Assembly: GCF_016820585.1 (NCBI RefSeq) | Contig: NZ_JADHDX010000001.1 | Span: 496,001-560,000, forward strand | Length of the DNA: 64,000 nt | Direction of reading: 5' to 3' | Origin: Arthrobacter beigongshangensis | Lineage (GTDB): Bacteria > Bacillota > Bacilli > Bacillales_A > Planococcaceae | Part shown: positions 1-11,233 of the stretch, piece after piece | How the letters are laid out: each line of letters starts with the position of its first letter | How positions within the stretch are numbered: position 1 is the first letter of the stretch | Notes under the pieces: model-generated | What the model was told of the DNA's origin: nothing | The model's database searches: none | The model's input: the letters and a program-made list of their open reading frames with translations, nothing else | Made by a program: the position numbers and the translations under genes

Positions 1-930
1 AATCAACGAACGATTGACGAGGTTGTGTCATTTCTTGAAGTGGATGTAGAGCGTTTGATTAAGACACTCATATTCAAAGTGGATGATGAACTAATCGTAG
101 TTTTAAGTCGTGGAAATCATGAAATTAATGATATTAAGCTAAAAAATGCGCTTGGTGCGACAGAGGTTGAATTAGCGCATGAGGCAGATGTGTTAGAGCT
201 TCTGTCCTGTGAAGTGGGGTCGGTTGGTCCTATTAAGTTGCCCATCGGTTTAAAAGTAATTGCAGATCATGCAGTTGCATCTGTAGTTAATGGTGTTTGT
301 GGTGCGAATGAAGACGGCTTCCATTTGACAAATGTCAATCCGGAGCGTGACTTTGCGATTGATCGTTATGAAGATCTTCGTTTTATCCGCGAGGGAGATG
401 CTTCACCGGACGGCAATGGAACGATTCGGTTTGCTAAAGGGATTGAAGTCGGTCATATCTTTAAGTTAGGCACTACGTATAGCGAGTCGATGGAAGCAAC
501 GTTCTTGGATGACAACGGTAAAGCACAGCCGTTTATCATGGGATGCTATGGCATTGGTGTATCACGGATTCTTGCAGCTGTCGCAGAGCAATATAATGAT
601 GATGGCGGTTTGAAATGGCCGGCGAAGCTTGCACCTTTCGATATCCATCTGGTTACGGTAAATGTCAAGGATGACAGTCAAGTAGGCTTGTCCGAGGAAT
701 TGTATACGATTTTGAAATCGTATCGTTATGATGTCCTTTATGACGATCGTCCGGAGCGTGCAGGTGTGAAATTTGCTGATTCAGATTTGATTGGTTTGCC
801 AGTTCGGATAACTGTTGGGAAAAAAGCAGTAGATGGTATTGTTGAAGTGAAGTTTAGACAAAGTGGAGAATCATTTGAGTGGCGAAAAGAAGAAATTACT
901 GAGAAACTACAAGCATTTTTCGGTGAGTAA
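1..930 (+). CDS. proS: Prolyl-tRNA synthetase, 3' part (5' end outside window)
   Basis: Charges tRNA-Pro with proline in the cytoplasm. The reading frame is open from base 1, so the gene enters from the left; a GTG at 25 is an internal codon, not a start. What is visible is the end of the editing/insertion domain, the class II motif 3 region ([17 protein letters not shown], bases 541-591) and the C-terminal anticodon-binding domain. This is a bacterial-type ProRS with an inserted editing domain. proS just upstream of polC is the standard Bacillales order. An inverted repeat at 944-979 follows the stop and may end transcription. Identity is firm from the conserved motif and context. Confidence 0.95.
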   Translation, partial: NQRTIDEVVSFLEVDVERLIKTLIFKVDDELIVVLSRGNHEINDIKLKNALGATEVELAHEADVLELLSCEVGSVGPIKLPIGLKVIADHAVASVVNGVCGANEDGFHLTNVNPERDFAIDRYEDLRFIREGDASPDGNGTIRFAKGIEVGHIFKLGTTYSESMEATFLDDNGKAQPFIMGCYGIGVSRILAAVAEQYNDDGGLKWPAKLAPFDIHLVTVNVKDDSQVGLSEELYTILKSYRYDVLYDDRPERAGVKFADSDLIGLPVRITVGKKAVDGIVEVKFRQSGESFEWRKEEITEKLQAFFGE

Positions 931-943
931 CATAAAAGATAAT

Positions 944-979
944 GAGAAGGGAAGGCCGTCTGTCGGTACTTCCCTTCTC
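944..979 (+). terminator. Inverted repeat after proS, possible terminator
   Basis: GAGAAGGGAAG (944-954) pairs perfectly with CTTCCCTTCTC (969-979) across a 14 nt loop. The T-tract is poor, so termination may be weak. It is followed at once by a second hairpin that begins a dispersed repeat. Confidence 0.5.
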
Positions 980-980
980 G

Positions 981-1143
981 CTTGCTTCTACTGAAGCAAG
1001 TTGGCCTCCGGCGGATGTCACAAATTTTGAAGGGAGTTAAAGAAGGCAACCTAAGTTCGCCGCGTCCTGCGGCACGGTTGCATACCCGCATCCTGCGGGC
1101 ACAATTCAAAATTTGGACGCAATTACGCCAAGGCGTAATTGAT
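981..1143. repeat. Family A structured intergenic repeat, copy 1 (long type)
   Basis: Lies between proS and polC. It starts with hairpin CTTGCTTC-TACT-GAAGCAAG (981-1000), followed by GCCTCCGGCGGATGTCAC (1004-1021), AAATTTTGAA pairing with TTCAAAATTT, an inner GCAACC/GGTTGC stem enclosing GCCGC-GTCCT-GCGGC, then CCCGC-ATCCT-GCGGG, and ends with the palindrome CAATTACGCC-AA-GGCGTAATTG. It is open in the polC frame, so gene callers may extend polC through it; this is spurious. Confidence 0.85.
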
Positions 1144-1167
1144 CTAAAAGGTAGGGGTGAGAGATTT

Positions 1168-4100
1168 ATGGATGCGATGAACAAGCTGTATATTTTGTTA
1201 CAACAAATTGGTATGACGGATGACCAATTTGCAATCCACTTTGAACAAGCCGAGCTGAATCGGGTGAATATCCATCGAAAATCACGACTTTGGCAATTTA
1301 ACCTGACATTGAAGCAGCCGTTACCAGCAGCTGTTTACCGTGAATTTAGCAAACGCGTCAATGAGGCTTTTTCTGTGATTGCAACGGTACGATTGGAAAT
1401 AACATGTCACAAGACTGAAGTCGATGAGACGATGCTGACGGATTATTGGCCATTTATTATTGAAGAGCTAAGTGATATGTCACCTCCAATTCGGGAGCGG
1501 CTAATGAGTCAAAAGCCAGTCATATCGGGCGGGAAGCTAATGCTACATTGTACAAATGATTTGGAGCTACAAACCTTGAAGGGCAAGTATGTGGATTTGA
1601 TTGCTGATGTCTACCGTTCCTTCGGCTTCGCACGACCATTTATCGAATTCAAATTAACAGAGGCAGATAGTGGTGCAGAAGCGGAACGGTTGGCGTTTCT
1701 GGCGCAGCGAACCGCTGAAGAAGAGGCGCTTGGTCAAAAAGCACTTGCCGATATGGTCCAACGAGAATCATCCAAGAAGGAAAGTGGCGGTACTGTATCT
1801 GGACCTTTCCGGTTAGGTACACCGATTAAAGCAGATGAACCAATCATGGAGATTCAGCATATTCAGGACGAAGAACGCCGTGTAACTATTGAAGGATTCG
1901 TCTTTGATACAGAGGTGCGTGAATTACGCAGTGGTCGATCACTCTTAACAATCAAAGTGACGGATTATACCGATTCTATTTTGGTGAAGATGTTCTCGCG
2001 AGATAATGAGGATGCAGAAATGATGAAGACATTGAAAAAAGGGGCGTGGGTGCGCGCGCGTGGAGGGATTCAAAACGATACCTTCGTTCGGGACCTCATT
2101 ATGATGGCACAAGATGTGCTGGAAGTGTCAGCTATCATCCGTCAAGATAAGGCACCAGCGGATCGCAAGCGAATTGAGTTACACGCCCATACGACGATGA
2201 GCCAGATGGATGCAGTCGTATCTGCGTCTAAGCTCGTCAGTCAGGCGGCAAAATGGGGGCATCCAGCCATTGCCATTACAGACCATGCTAACGTGCAGTC
2301 ATTCCCAGAAGCCTATGCGGAAGGGAAAAAGCAAGGCGTTAAAGTTATTTTTGGGCTGGAAGCGAATTTAGTCGATGATGGCGTGCCGATTGTTTTTGAT
2401 GAACAGCATCGCAAGCTGGAGGATGACAGCTTTGTCGTCTTTGACGTGGAGACAACGGGTCTTTCGGCAGTATACGATACAATTATTGAGCTAGCCGCGG
2501 TACGATTAAAAAATGGTGAAATTGTGGAGACGTTTGAACGCTTTGCCAATCCGCATCACCCACTATCCTCAACGACAACTGAACTAACGGGTATTACGGA
2601 TGATATGGTGAAGGATGCACCTGAGGTAGCGGACGTCGTGAAAGATTTCAGTGACTTTATCGGTGATTCGATCTTGGTTGCCCATAATGCTAAATTCGAT
2701 ATGGGGTTCTTTTATGAAGCTTCCAAGAAGGCTGGATTACCAGCTATTGCCTATCCCGTAATTGATACGTTGGAGCTGGCACGCTTCATTCACCCGGAAA
2801 TGAGAAATCACCGACTGAATACATTGGCCAAAAAGTATAATATCGAACTGACGCAGCATCACCGTGCGATTTACGATACGGAAGCAACAGCTCATTTGTT
2901 CCTTCGATTAATGAAAGAGTCGGAAGAAAAAGGGATTGTGTACCTCGATGACTTCAACCGTCATATAGGGGAAGGAGATGCCTATAAGCGTTCACGTCCT
3001 TCGCATTGTACACTACTGGCGGTGGATGATGAAGGATTGAAAAATCTGTTTAAACTTGTATCCTATTCGCATATGGATTATTTTTATCGGGTTCCTCGTA
3101 TTCCACGTTCATTGCTCGTTAAACATCGAAAAGGATTACTTGTCGGTTCCGGCTGCGATAAGGGAGAAGTGTTTGAGGGGCTTATGCAAAAGTCTTTAGA
3201 TGAAGTAGAGGAAATTGCGAAGTTTTATGATTACCTTGAGGTTCATCCGAAACCTGTCTACTCTCATCTTATTGAGCTTGAATTAATTCGCGATGAGTGG
3301 AATTTGGAAGATATTATGCGCAAGATGGTCAAGCTTGGGAAAAAAGTCGGGCTACCTGTTTGTGCAACGGGGAATGTCCATTATATTGACGAAACAGATG
3401 CGACATTCCGGAAAGTGCTAGTTCGATCACAGGGCGGCGCTAATCCAATGAACCGTTACACACTACCGGCGGTTCATTTCCGGACGACCGATGAAATGCT
3501 AGAGGAATTCTCATTCCTCGGAGAGCAAGTAGCAGAAGAAATCGTCATTGATAACCCACATGCGATATTGGAGAGAATCGGTGAAGTCAAGCCGATTAAA
3601 GACGATTTGTATACGCCGAAGATTGAAGGAGCAGATGAAGAGGTAAGGGAATTGACCTACTCCATGGCGAACCAGATTTATGGTGAGCAATTGCCGGAGA
3701 TTATTGAGGCGCGGATTGAAAAAGAATTGAAGTCCATTATCGGTCATGGTTTCGCCGTTATTTATCTAATTTCGCATAAACTCGTTAAGCGGTCGTTGGA
3801 TGATGGCTATCTCGTTGGTTCGCGAGGTTCGGTAGGCTCGTCACTCGTTGCGACGATGATGGAAATTACCGAGGTCAATCCATTACCGCCCCATTATGTC
3901 TGTCCGAAGTGCAAAACAACAGAGTTTTTCGATGATGGATCCGTTAGCTCAGGCTATGACTTGCCGGATAAGGATTGTCCTTCTTGCGAAGCGAAATTCA
4001 AAAAAGATGGACAAGATATTCCGTTTGAAACATTTTTAGGTTTCAAAGGGGATAAGGTTCCAGATATCGACCTCAACTTCAGTGGTGATTACCAAGCGCA

Positions 4101-5481
4101 TGCGCATAATTATACGAAAGATTTGTTTGGTGAAGATTATGTGTATCGGGCGGGAACAATTGGTACGGTTGCGGAGAAGACTGCATACGGTTATGTTCGT
4201 GGATATATGAATGACAACGGATTTACTTTCCGTGGAGCCGAAATAGATCGCCTTGTACAAGGTTGCTCGGGCGTTAAACGAAATACGGGACAGCATCCCG
4301 GGGGTATTATCGTAGTGCCTGATCATATGGAGATATTTGATTTTACGCCGATTCAGTTTCCGGCGGATGATACGAATTCGAGTTGGAAGACGACGCATTT
4401 TGACTTCCATTCCATCGATAATAACTTATTGAAGCTTGATATTCTTGGACATGATGATCCGACAATGATTAAAATGCTGCAAGATCTTTCAGGCATAGAC
4501 CCATTGACGATTCCACCAGATGACGAAGGCGTCATGGCGCTATTTAGTGGTACATCCTCACTAGGTGTGACGGAAGAGCAAATTGGCTGTAAGACGGGAA
4601 CGCTCGGTGTACCGGAGTTTGGGACACGCTTTGTTCGACAGATGCTTGAGGAGACGAAGCCGTCGACGTTTTCAGAACTCATCCAGATTTCGGGATTATC
4701 CCACGGAACAGACGTTTGGCTCGGCAACGCACAGGAATTGATTCAAAATAAAACGTGTGAGTTATCCGATGTAATCGGCTGTCGTGATGATATTATGGTG
4801 TACTTGATTTATCAAGGATTAGACCCTTCCATGGCATTTAAAATTATGGAATCTGTTCGGAAAGGGAAAGGATTGACACCGGAATTTGAAACGGAAATGA
4901 AAGCGCAAGGTGTGCCGAATTGGTACATCGAATCTTGTAAAAAAATTAAATACATGTTCCCGAAGGCGCACGCAGCTGCTTATGTTCTGATGGCGCTTCG
5001 GATTGCATATTTTAAAGTACATCATCCGATTTTATATTATGCGACGTATTTTTCAGTACGGGCAACGGATTATGATTTGCTAACGATGACAAAAGGATCA
5101 GCATCCATGCGTGCACAAATTAAAGAAATCAACGCCAAGGGCCTGGATGCATTACCGAAGGAAAAGAGTTTATTGACTGTACTAGAGATAGCTTTGGAGA
5201 TGAGTGAGCGCGGCTTTTCAATTGTGAAGCCAGACTTGTACAAATCAGATGCAACTACGTTTCTAATTGATGGTGACACACTTATCCCGCCATTCAACTC
5301 AATTCCATCCCTAGGGACAAACGTTGCGAATTCGATTGTAGAAGCAAGAAAAGACGGAGAGTTTTTATCGAAGGAAGACCTTCAGCAGCGTGGCCGTGTA
5401 TCGAAAACGGTTGTGGAGTATATGACAACACTTGGCTGTCTAGAGGGTATGCCAGAAGCCAATCAGCTATCGTTGTTCTAG
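1168..5481 (+). CDS. polC: DNA polymerase III alpha subunit, PolC type
   Basis: Main replicative polymerase of low-GC Gram-positives, with built-in proofreading. The start at ATG 1168 follows GGGGTGA (1154-1160) and gives 1437 residues, equal to the B. subtilis length as I recall it; an upstream in-frame extension to 982 runs through a repeat and is rejected. Domain order: N-terminal region, OB fold near 240-320, PHP domain ([13 protein letters not shown] near 337) interrupted by the DEDD exonuclease ([10 protein letters not shown] near 423), a zinc finger with CPKC and CPSC pairs near 912-935, and the palm with PDIDLNFSG near 966. The C-terminus ends in LSLF, a clamp-binding-like tail. No frameshift or missing catalytic residue seen. 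Confidence 0.98.
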   Translation: MDAMNKLYILLQQIGMTDDQFAIHFEQAELNRVNIHRKSRLWQFNLTLKQPLPAAVYREFSKRVNEAFSVIATVRLEITCHKTEVDETMLTDYWPFIIEELSDMSPPIRERLMSQKPVISGGKLMLHCTNDLELQTLKGKYVDLIADVYRSFGFARPFIEFKLTEADSGAEAERLAFLAQRTAEEEALGQKALADMVQRESSKKESGGTVSGPFRLGTPIKADEPIMEIQHIQDEERRVTIEGFVFDTEVRELRSGRSLLTIKVTDYTDSILVKMFSRDNEDAEMMKTLKKGAWVRARGGIQNDTFVRDLIMMAQDVLEVSAIIRQDKAPADRKRIELHAHTTMSQMDAVVSASKLVSQAAKWGHPAIAITDHANVQSFPEAYAEGKKQGVKVIFGLEANLVDDGVPIVFDEQHRKLEDDSFVVFDVETTGLSAVYDTIIELAAVRLKNGEIVETFERFANPHHPLSSTTTELTGITDDMVKDAPEVADVVKDFSDFIGDSILVAHNAKFDMGFFYEASKKAGLPAIAYPVIDTLELARFIHPEMRNHRLNTLAKKYNIELTQHHRAIYDTEATAHLFLRLMKESEEKGIVYLDDFNRHIGEGDAYKRSRPSHCTLLAVDDEGLKNLFKLVSYSHMDYFYRVPRIPRSLLVKHRKGLLVGSGCDKGEVFEGLMQKSLDEVEEIAKFYDYLEVHPKPVYSHLIELELIRDEWNLEDIMRKMVKLGKKVGLPVCATGNVHYIDETDATFRKVLVRSQGGANPMNRYTLPAVHFRTTDEMLEEFSFLGEQVAEEIVIDNPHAILERIGEVKPIKDDLYTPKIEGADEEVRELTYSMANQIYGEQLPEIIEARIEKELKSIIGHGFAVIYLISHKLVKRSLDDGYLVGSRGSVGSSLVATMMEITEVNPLPPHYVCPKCKTTEFFDDGSVSSGYDLPDKDCPSCEAKFKKDGQDIPFETFLGFKGDKVPDIDLNFSGDYQAHAHNYTKDLFGEDYVYRAGTIGTVAEKTAYGYVRGYMNDNGFTFRGAEIDRLVQGCSGVKRNTGQHPGGIIVVPDHMEIFDFTPIQFPADDTNSSWKTTHFDFHSIDNNLLKLDILGHDDPTMIKMLQDLSGIDPLTIPPDDEGVMALFSGTSSLGVTEEQIGCKTGTLGVPEFGTRFVRQMLEETKPSTFSELIQISGLSHGTDVWLGNAQELIQNKTCELSDVIGCRDDIMVYLIYQGLDPSMAFKIMESVRKGKGLTPEFETEMKAQGVPNWYIESCKKIKYMFPKAHAAAYVLMALRIAYFKVHHPILYYATYFSVRATDYDLLTMTKGSASMRAQIKEINAKGLDALPKEKSLLTVLEIALEMSERGFSIVKPDLYKSDATTFLIDGDTLIPPFNSIPSLGTNVANSIVEARKDGEFLSKEDLQQRGRVSKTVVEYMTTLGCLEGMPEANQLSLF

Positions 5482-5489
5482 CACATTAT

Positions 5490-5518
5490 TTGCGTGCCTT
5501 TGTAACGTATGGTATGAT
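5490..5518 (+). promoter_or_regulatory. SigmaA-type promoter for the rimP-nusA operon
   Basis: TTGCGT (5490-5495), 17 bp spacer, TATGAT (5513-5518), directly after the polC stop. Transcription would start near 5525 and pass the hairpin at 5547-5576 before rimP. Confidence 0.6.
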
Positions 5519-5546
5519 GGGAACAACTTTTGTAATAGTATTGCGC

Positions 5547-5576
5547 AAAAAGAGTGGGATTTCCCGCTCTTTTCTG
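5547..5576 (+). terminator. Leader terminator/attenuator before rimP-nusA
   Basis: AAAAGAGTGGG pairs with CCCGCTCTTTT with one G-U pair and a 4 nt loop; the T-tract is interrupted by C and G. It lies between the rimP promoter and rimP, so it can act on polC readthrough and on the operon's own leader. A weak stem with a broken T-tract is typical of NusA-stimulated terminators. Confidence 0.65.
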
Positions 5577-5606
5577 TTGTTCTGTGCTATTTTTTACCAA
5601 TTCAAC

Positions 5607-5660
5607 GGGCTTCTTAACATGCCCTTGCTTCCGGCACAAATGCGCCGAGGCGTATTTGAT
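5607..5660. repeat. Family A repeat, copy 2 (short type)
   Basis: Hairpin GGGC...GCCC (5607-5624), then GCTTCCGGC (5627-5635) and the terminal palindrome CAAATGCGCC-GA-GGCGTATTTG (5637-5658). The palindrome differs from other copies in both arms while still pairing, apart from one G-T. Confidence 0.65.
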
Positions 5661-5681
5661 TAAGATTTTTGGAGGGATAAG

Positions 5682-6158
5682 ATGAGTAAAATTACAGAAG
5701 AAATAGAGAAACTCGTCAGTCCAATTGTGGAAGAGTTAAAATTGGAACTTGTCGATATTGAGTTTCTGAAGGAAGGTAGAGACTGGTTTCTTAGGGTCTA
5801 TATTGATAATCCAGAGGGAAGTATTGATATAGATCAGTGCGCTCAAGTAAGTGAGAAATTGAGTGAAGAATTGGATCGAACAGATCCAATTACGCAAAAC
5901 TATTTCCTTGAAGTATCTTCACCTGGTGCAGAACGCCCGTTGAAGAAGGAAGAGGATTACCAAAAAGCGGTTGGCCAGTTTGTATTCATTAAGACGTATG
6001 AAGCTATCGACGGGTTGAAGGAATTCGAAGGCTATTTATTGGCAAACGAAGCGGAGACTGTAGAAGTAGAAATGCGTATTAAGACGAGAAAAGTGACTGT
6101 TGTGATTGACAAGGAAAAAATCGCACTTGCCCGTTTGGCGATCGACTTTTCCGCATAA
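5682..6158 (+). CDS. rimP: Ribosome maturation factor RimP
   Basis: Assists 30S subunit assembly. The 158-residue protein matches the family in length and pattern: an N-terminal alpha/beta domain with [12 protein letters not shown] and LRVYIDNP, then a small beta-barrel domain ending in [18 protein letters not shown] 5682 follows GGAGGG at the usual distance. First gene of the rimP-nusA-rnpM-ylxQ-infB-ylxP-rbfA group, with the promoter and hairpin leader at 5490-5576. nusA begins 21 bp after the stop, so the two are almost certainly cotranscribed. Confidence 0.95.
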   Translation: MSKITEEIEKLVSPIVEELKLELVDIEFLKEGRDWFLRVYIDNPEGSIDIDQCAQVSEKLSEELDRTDPITQNYFLEVSSPGAERPLKKEEDYQKAVGQFVFIKTYEAIDGLKEFEGYLLANEAETVEVEMRIKTRKVTVVIDKEKIALARLAIDFSA

Positions 6159-6179
6159 TTGAATGTAGGAGTGATTAAC

Positions 6180-7367
6180 ATGAGTAGTGATCTACTCGAT
6201 GCATTGACAGCCCTCGAAAAGCAAAAAGGGATTTCTAGGGACGTCTTAGTAGAAGCAATCGAAGCGGCACTTGTAACTGCCTATAAACGAAATTTCAATC
6301 AAGCGCAAAACGTGCGAGTTGATTTGAATCTCGATAAAGGAACGATGAAAGTCTATTCTCGCAAAGATGTCGTCGAGGAGGTTGAGGATGATCGTTTGTC
6401 TATCTCACTCGAAGATGCACAAAAGATTAATCCAGCTTATGAACTCGCAGATATCGTCGAGCAGGAAGTGACACCACGTGATTTTGGACGTATTGCAGCG
6501 CAAACGGCTAAGCAAGTTGTGACGCAACGCGTAAGGGAAGCGGAACGAGGTATTATTTACGAAGAGTATGTCGACAGAGAAGATGATATCGTCAATGGGA
6601 TTATTGAGCGTCTCGACGCACGTAATTTGTATGTTGGACTTGGCAAGGTTGAAGCTGTTTTGCCGGTAGGCGAACAAATTCCAACTGAATCCTATCAACC
6701 GCATGACCGTATCAAAGTGTATATTACAAAAGTTGAACGAACATCACGCGGTCCGCAAGTGTTCGTCTCACGTACACATCCCGGACTTCTACGCAGGTTA
6801 TTTGAAGTCGAAGTGCCTGAAATCTATGAAGGCATCGTCGAAATCAAATCGATTGCACGTGAAGCGGGAGACCGTTCGAAAATTTCAGTACACACGAATA
6901 ATGAAGAAGTGGATCCGGTCGGCTCTTGTGTAGGTGCGCGTGGTGCGCGTGTTCAGTCGATTTCGAATGAATTGAATGGTGAGAAAGTCGATATTGTTGA
7001 ATGGTCTGAAGATCCAGCTATTTTTGTAGCAAATGCGCTTAGCCCTTCAAAAGTAATCGATGTCCAAGTCAATGAAGAAGAAAGATCGACAAGAGTTGTC
7101 GTACCGGATTATCAATTATCACTGGCGATTGGGAAACGTGGACAAAACGCAAGACTGGCCGCTAAATTAACAGGCTGGAAGATAGACATTAAAAGTGAAA
7201 CAGATGCCCGCGAACTAGGTATCTATCCACCTGTCTTCGATGAGTCAGTTGCAGAAGCTCAACTAGAGGAACCTTCAAATACAAATGATCCTTATTTCGT
7301 TGAAGAAGAAGTGGCAGATGAGTTGGATCACACATCCATCGATCTGTATTCGGACAACGAAGACTGA
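6180..7367 (+). CDS. nusA: Transcription termination/antitermination factor NusA
   Basis: Binds RNA polymerase and nascent RNA to affect pausing and hairpin-dependent termination. Start chosen at ATG 6180 after TAGGAG; a TTG 21 bp upstream is in frame but has no ribosome site. Order: N-terminal RNAP-binding domain ([19 protein letters not shown]), S1 domain near 135-200, KH1 ([14 protein letters not shown]), KH2 ([19 protein letters not shown]). At 395 residues it is longer than the B. subtilis protein because of an acidic C-terminal tail ending in DLYSDNED. The hairpin in the operon leader suggests autoregulation. Confidence 0.97.
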   Translation: MSSDLLDALTALEKQKGISRDVLVEAIEAALVTAYKRNFNQAQNVRVDLNLDKGTMKVYSRKDVVEEVEDDRLSISLEDAQKINPAYELADIVEQEVTPRDFGRIAAQTAKQVVTQRVREAERGIIYEEYVDREDDIVNGIIERLDARNLYVGLGKVEAVLPVGEQIPTESYQPHDRIKVYITKVERTSRGPQVFVSRTHPGLLRRLFEVEVPEIYEGIVEIKSIAREAGDRSKISVHTNNEEVDPVGSCVGARGARVQSISNELNGEKVDIVEWSEDPAIFVANALSPSKVIDVQVNEEERSTRVVVPDYQLSLAIGKRGQNARLAAKLTGWKIDIKSETDARELGIYPPVFDESVAEAQLEEPSNTNDPYFVEEEVADELDHTSIDLYSDNED

Positions 7368-7386
7368 GAAGAAAGGATGATTACAC

Positions 7387-7665
7387 ATGGCAAACATGAA
7401 AAAAGTTCCTTTGCGTAAATGTGCGGCAACAGGTGAAATGTTTCCCAAAAAGGAAATGATTCGTATTGTTCGCCCGAAAGAGGGAGAAGTTTCAGTGGAT
7501 CTCACAGGTAAGAAATCAGGCCGTGGGACATATGTGTCAAAATCCGAAGAGGCAGTTGAGGCAGCGCGCCGTAACCGAGCCATTGAAAGTCAACTTGGAA
7601 CTGCAGTGCCTGAACAGGTATATGATGACCTTCTCCATGCGATTCGTCGAGAGGCATTGAAATGA
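7387..7665 (+). CDS. rnpM: RNase P modulator RnpM (YlxR, DUF448)
   Basis: Small basic RNA-binding protein of the YlxR family; the B. subtilis homologue has been reported to bind RNase P RNA and modulate its activity. The 92-residue product has the family features LRKCAATGEMFPKKEM and GRGTYVSKS, and the ATG follows GAAAGGATG. It sits between nusA and ylxQ, its standard place, and its last four bases overlap the ylxQ start (ATGA), implying translational coupling. Identity is strong; the functional statement rests on published work on the family. Confidence 0.93.
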   Translation: MANMKKVPLRKCAATGEMFPKKEMIRIVRPKEGEVSVDLTGKKSGRGTYVSKSEEAVEAARRNRAIESQLGTAVPEQVYDDLLHAIRREALK

Positions 7666-8039
7666 GCGAGTCTAAAAAGATTTTTCAATTGCTAGGAATG
7701 GCTGCTCGAGCAAGAATGATCATCACAGGCGAGGAACTAGTCATACGTGAAGTTCGTAATGGCAGTGCGCATCTCGTAATTGTTTCCGAAGATGCATCTA
7801 ACAATACAATGAAAAAACTAACTGATAAATGTATGTATTACAACGTTGAGAAGCATGATTTTGGGAGTCGAGAAGATCTCGGTCATGCAATCGGAAAAGA
7901 GTCGCGAGTTGTACTCGCGCTAACGGACGTCGGGTTTGCCCGTAAATTGTCCGGGCTCCTCAACGAATATAACCGGGGGTGGGCTAATGACGAAAATACG
8001 TGTACACGAATACGCGAAACAGGTGAATCGGTCGAGTAA
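7662..8039 (+). CDS. ylxQ: L7Ae-family RNA-binding protein YlxQ
   Basis: Member of the L7Ae/L30e family of kink-turn RNA binders; the exact target is not evident here. The core ([20 protein letters not shown] ... [18 protein letters not shown]) matches about 100 residues of YlxQ. The frame then continues about 25 residues past the usual end, and its last 53 bp overlap the start of infB in another frame. The start ATG overlaps the rnpM stop. The tail could be a real extension or just a missing early stop; translational coupling to infB is plausible. Confidence 0.9.
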   Translation: MSESKKIFQLLGMAARARMIITGEELVIREVRNGSAHLVIVSEDASNNTMKKLTDKCMYYNVEKHDFGSREDLGHAIGKESRVVLALTDVGFARKLSGLLNEYNRGWANDENTCTRIRETGESVE

Positions 8040-10497
8040 GGAAGTTATCGATGAGCTTGGGAAAATTAATGTGAGTGTATCAAACCATATGTCAACAATT
8101 GATAAAGAGGCGGTTGCGAAGCTGAATAGTAAATTTGGTGGCAGTAAAAATAACCAACAAGCACCAAAAACAGATGTGAAAAATAGTGGTCAAAAAGATG
8201 CGACAGCATCTGTACGTCCAGCAAGTAAGTCAACATCTGATCAGAAAACGACACAACAAAGCGGCCAAAGTCGTCCAGCACAAGGGACACAAGGCAATCG
8301 TCCAGCACAGGGCGGCCAAAACCGTCCGGCTCAAGGAGCACAAGGCAATCGCCCAGCACAGGGTGGTCAAAACCGTCCAGCTCAAGGAGCGCAAGGCAAT
8401 CGTCCAGCACAGGGCGGCCAAAACCGTCCAGCTCAAGGAGCGCAAGGCAATCGTCCAGCACAGGGCGGCCAAAACCGTCCAGCTCAAGGAGCGCAAGGCA
8501 ATCGTCCAGCACAGGGCAGTCAAAACCGTCCAGCTCAAGGAGCACAAGGCAATCGCCCTGCACAAGGAACAACGCCAGCTGGCAACCGTCCAGCACAAGG
8601 TGGTCAAAATCGTCCTGCGGGTGGCGGTGGTCCGGGTCGTCCAGGCGGTGGTCGCGGTGGACGTCCACCAGCACGTGGTATTAACCAAGGACGTAGAAGA
8701 TACCGCCCAGCTCCACAACCAAAAGTGGAATTGCCATTACCAGAAAAAATTACATTCTACGAATCACTTTCTGTAGCGGAACTTGGACAGAAGTTACATC
8801 GTGAGCCATCTGAAATTATCAAGAAATTATTCATGTTGGGTGTCATGGCGACTATCAACCAAGAATTGGATAAGGATGCAATCGAACTAATCTGTGCAGA
8901 TTATGAAGTAGAAGTTGAAGAAGAAATTCGCGTCGATGTGACAGATCTTGAAATTTATTTCGAAGAATCTGAAGAAGTAGCATCTGAACCAATTGAACGT
9001 CCGGCAGTTGTCACAATCATGGGACACGTTGACCATGGTAAAACAACACTTCTGGACTCGATTCGAAATACAAAAGTAACACAAGGTGAAGCGGGTGGAA
9101 TCACTCAGCATATCGGTGCTTACCAAATTCAAGAAAAAGGCAAAAAAATTACGTTTTTGGATACACCAGGTCACGCAGCATTCACAACGATGCGGGCGCG
9201 TGGAGCGAAAGTAACAGACCTTACGATTCTTGTTGTTGCAGCAGACGATGGCGTCATGCCACAAACGATTGAAGCAATTAACCACGCGAAAGCAGCGGAA
9301 GTTCCAATCATTGTTGCGGTCAACAAGATGGATAAACCATCAGCAAACCCTGACCGTGTTATGCAAGAATTGACAGAGCACGGACTTGTAGCAGAGGCAT
9401 GGGGCGGCGACGCAATCTTCGTACCTATCTCGGCGTTAAATGGTGATGGAATTGACCAATTGCTTGAAATGGTTCTACTTGTTGCAGAAGTTGGTGAATT
9501 GAAAGCTGATCCTAACATTCGTGCACGTGGAACTGTTATCGAGGCCCAATTGGACCGTGGTCGCGGTTCAGTCGCAACACTTCTTGTTCAAGATGGAACA
9601 CTTCATGTAGGTGATCCAATCGTTGTTGGTAACACATTCGGACGCGTACGTGCGATGATTAATGATGTAGGTCGTCGTGTCAAAGAAGCAGGTCCATCGA
9701 CACCGGTTGAAATTACTGGTTTAAGTGATGTACCACAAGCGGGAGATCGCTTTGTTGTCTTCGAAGATGAGAAAACGGCACGTCAAATTGGTGAGTCAAG
9801 AGCGAGTGAAGCGCAGCAAGAGCAACGTGTTGAGAAAACACGCGTGACACTTGATAACTTGTTTGATCAAATGAAACAAGGCGAAATGAAAGAATTGAAC
9901 CTAATTGTAAAAGCAGACGTACAAGGTACGGTTGAAGCGATGGCAGCCTCATTGATGAAAATTGAAGTCGAAGGCGTTAACGTGAAAATTATCCATACGG
10001 GTGCGGGTGCGATCAATGAATCTGATATCTCTCTTGCTTCTGCATCTAATGCGATTGTTATTGGTTTCAACGTTCGTCCAGATACAAATGCGAAACGTGC
10101 GGCTGACGAAGAGGGTGTTGATATTCGACAACACCGTGTCATCTATAAAGTGATTGAAGAAATCGAGTTGGCGATGAAGGGTATGCTAGATCCTGAATTC
10201 GAAGAAAAAGTTATCGGTCAAGCTGAAGTACGTGCGACAATTAAAGTGTCTAAAATTGGTACGATTGCGGGAAGCTATGTAACAGAAGGTAAAATTACGC
10301 GTGATTCAAGCGTCCGCATCCTACGTGATAACATCGTTATCTTCGAAGGTGAATTGGATACGTTGAAACGCTTCAAAGACGATGCAAAAGAAGTTGCAAA
10401 AGGCTATGAATGTGGGATTACCATTAAAAAGTTCGATGATATTCATGAAGGTGATGTTATCGAAGCTTACATCATGGAAGAAATTAAACGAGTATGA
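7987..10497 (+). CDS. infB: Translation initiation factor IF-2
   Basis: GTPase that brings initiator fMet-tRNA to the 30S subunit. ATG 7987 follows GGGGGTGG and begins [12 protein letters not shown], the IF2N motif; a further upstream start (7936) lies inside ylxQ. Order of 836 residues: IF2N; a low-complexity linker rich in N-R-P-A-Q-G with five 17-residue repeats (residues 105-189); a second IF2N-like domain ([19 protein letters not shown]); G domain with GHVDHGKTT at 346, DTPGH and NKMD; then domains II-IV. The linker differs from B. subtilis, while the G domain is typical. Its stop overlaps ylxP by 4 bp. Confidence 0.97.
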   Translation: MTKIRVHEYAKQVNRSSKEVIDELGKINVSVSNHMSTIDKEAVAKLNSKFGGSKNNQQAPKTDVKNSGQKDATASVRPASKSTSDQKTTQQSGQSRPAQGTQGNRPAQGGQNRPAQGAQGNRPAQGGQNRPAQGAQGNRPAQGGQNRPAQGAQGNRPAQGGQNRPAQGAQGNRPAQGSQNRPAQGAQGNRPAQGTTPAGNRPAQGGQNRPAGGGGPGRPGGGRGGRPPARGINQGRRRYRPAPQPKVELPLPEKITFYESLSVAELGQKLHREPSEIIKKLFMLGVMATINQELDKDAIELICADYEVEVEEEIRVDVTDLEIYFEESEEVASEPIERPAVVTIMGHVDHGKTTLLDSIRNTKVTQGEAGGITQHIGAYQIQEKGKKITFLDTPGHAAFTTMRARGAKVTDLTILVVAADDGVMPQTIEAINHAKAAEVPIIVAVNKMDKPSANPDRVMQELTEHGLVAEAWGGDAIFVPISALNGDGIDQLLEMVLLVAEVGELKADPNIRARGTVIEAQLDRGRGSVATLLVQDGTLHVGDPIVVGNTFGRVRAMINDVGRRVKEAGPSTPVEITGLSDVPQAGDRFVVFEDEKTARQIGESRASEAQQEQRVEKTRVTLDNLFDQMKQGEMKELNLIVKADVQGTVEAMAASLMKIEVEGVNVKIIHTGAGAINESDISLASASNAIVIGFNVRPDTNAKRAADEEGVDIRQHRVIYKVIEEIELAMKGMLDPEFEEKVIGQAEVRATIKVSKIGTIAGSYVTEGKITRDSSVRILRDNIVIFEGELDTLKRFKDDAKEVAKGYECGITIKKFDDIHEGDVIEAYIMEEIKRV
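8299..8553 (+). repeat. Five tandem 51-bp repeats inside infB
   Basis: Five consecutive 51-bp units starting at 8299, 8350, 8401, 8452 and 8503, encoding 17-residue units of the type [17 protein letters not shown]. Units differ mainly at synonymous positions; partial units flank them on both sides. The repeat keeps frame, so unit gain or loss changes linker length only. Confidence 0.95.
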
Positions 10498-10772
10498 TCG
10501 TTTACGCGGAATGTTGTTTCTTCATCTCAGAGGCGGCCTCTTTGAAAGACAAGCGGTCCGTTTTAAAACGGATGACAGACCGGGTGAAAAATGCCTACAA
10601 CGTCTCCATTGCGGAAATCGATCATCAGGACTTGTGGCAACGAACGACTATCGCGGTCGTTGCCGTGGCCTCATCAAAAGATGCGGCTGAGCGTGAAGTA
10701 AGAAGGGCAATCCGATTTCTGGAGTCTAATCCAGAATGGGAAATGTCTGAGTTGACGCTCGACTATTACTGA
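10494..10772 (+). CDS. ylxP: YlxP-like protein (DUF503)
   Basis: Small conserved protein always found beside infB and rbfA in Firmicutes; role not established, presumed to relate to ribosome assembly or translation. The 92 residues carry the DUF503 pattern ([45 protein letters not shown]). The ATG overlaps the infB stop (ATGA), so the gene is translationally coupled. rbfA starts 22 bp after the stop. Confidence 0.9.
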   Translation: MIVYAECCFFISEAASLKDKRSVLKRMTDRVKNAYNVSIAEIDHQDLWQRTTIAVVAVASSKDAAEREVRRAIRFLESNPEWEMSELTLDYY

Positions 10773-10794
10773 TACGGAATTGGGGTGACCATCC

Positions 10795-11145
10795 ATGTCA
10801 ATGCGTGCTAACCGTGTCGCAGAACAGATGAAAAAAGAACTTGGTGATATCATCGGTAACAAAGTAAAAGATCCACGAATTGGTTTCCTTACGATAACCG
10901 ATGTCGAGGTAACTGGTGACCTTCAACAAGCAACGATTTTTATCTCTGTTCTCGGAAAAGAGCGGGAAAAGGAAGATACGTTAAAAGGTCTCAACAAAGC
11001 GAAGGGTTTTATTCGCACAGAGATTGGTCAGCGAATCAGACTCCGCATCACACCTGAGATTAAATTCGAATTTGATGAATCCGTTGCATACGGCAATCGA
11101 ATCGATTCACTTCTTAGACAAGTGAAAGACGGACAGGATGAATAA
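10795..11145 (+). CDS. rbfA: Ribosome-binding factor A
   Basis: Late 30S assembly factor with a KH-like fold that acts near the 5' end of 16S rRNA. The 116-residue product has [37 protein letters not shown] and the closing [12 protein letters not shown], all typical. ATG 10795 follows GGGGTGACC; the in-frame ATG at 10801 is an alternative. It lies between ylxP and truB as in B. subtilis, and is separated from truB by a hairpin that may reduce readthrough. Confidence 0.95.
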   Translation: MSMRANRVAEQMKKELGDIIGNKVKDPRIGFLTITDVEVTGDLQQATIFISVLGKEREKEDTLKGLNKAKGFIRTEIGQRIRLRITPEIKFEFDESVAYGNRIDSLLRQVKDGQDE

Positions 11146-11169
11146 GAAGAAATTCAGCTAATAAAAATG

Positions 11170-11207
11170 GAGGAAGTCGGTGTCCACAAGGACTTTCCGG
11201 CTTCCTC
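11170..11207 (+). terminator. Hairpin between rbfA and truB
   Basis: GAGGAAGTCGG (11170-11180) pairs with CCGGCTTCCTC (11197-11207), with a second stem GTCC-ACAA-GGAC nested inside. Only a short T-rich tail follows, so this may be a partial terminator or a processing/attenuation site before truB. Confidence 0.5.
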
Positions 11208-11233
11208 TCTTTACATATAAAGGAGGTTGCATC

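Noticed and set aside
982..1167. In-frame 62-codon extension of polC
   Set aside because: It runs through a family A repeat; ATG 1168 has a proper ribosome site and gives the family's usual length.
8066..8776. Repetitive ORFs on both strands in the infB linker, or a CRISPR-like array
   Set aside because: They are frame shadows of the 51-bp coding repeats; the units are directly adjacent without unique spacers.
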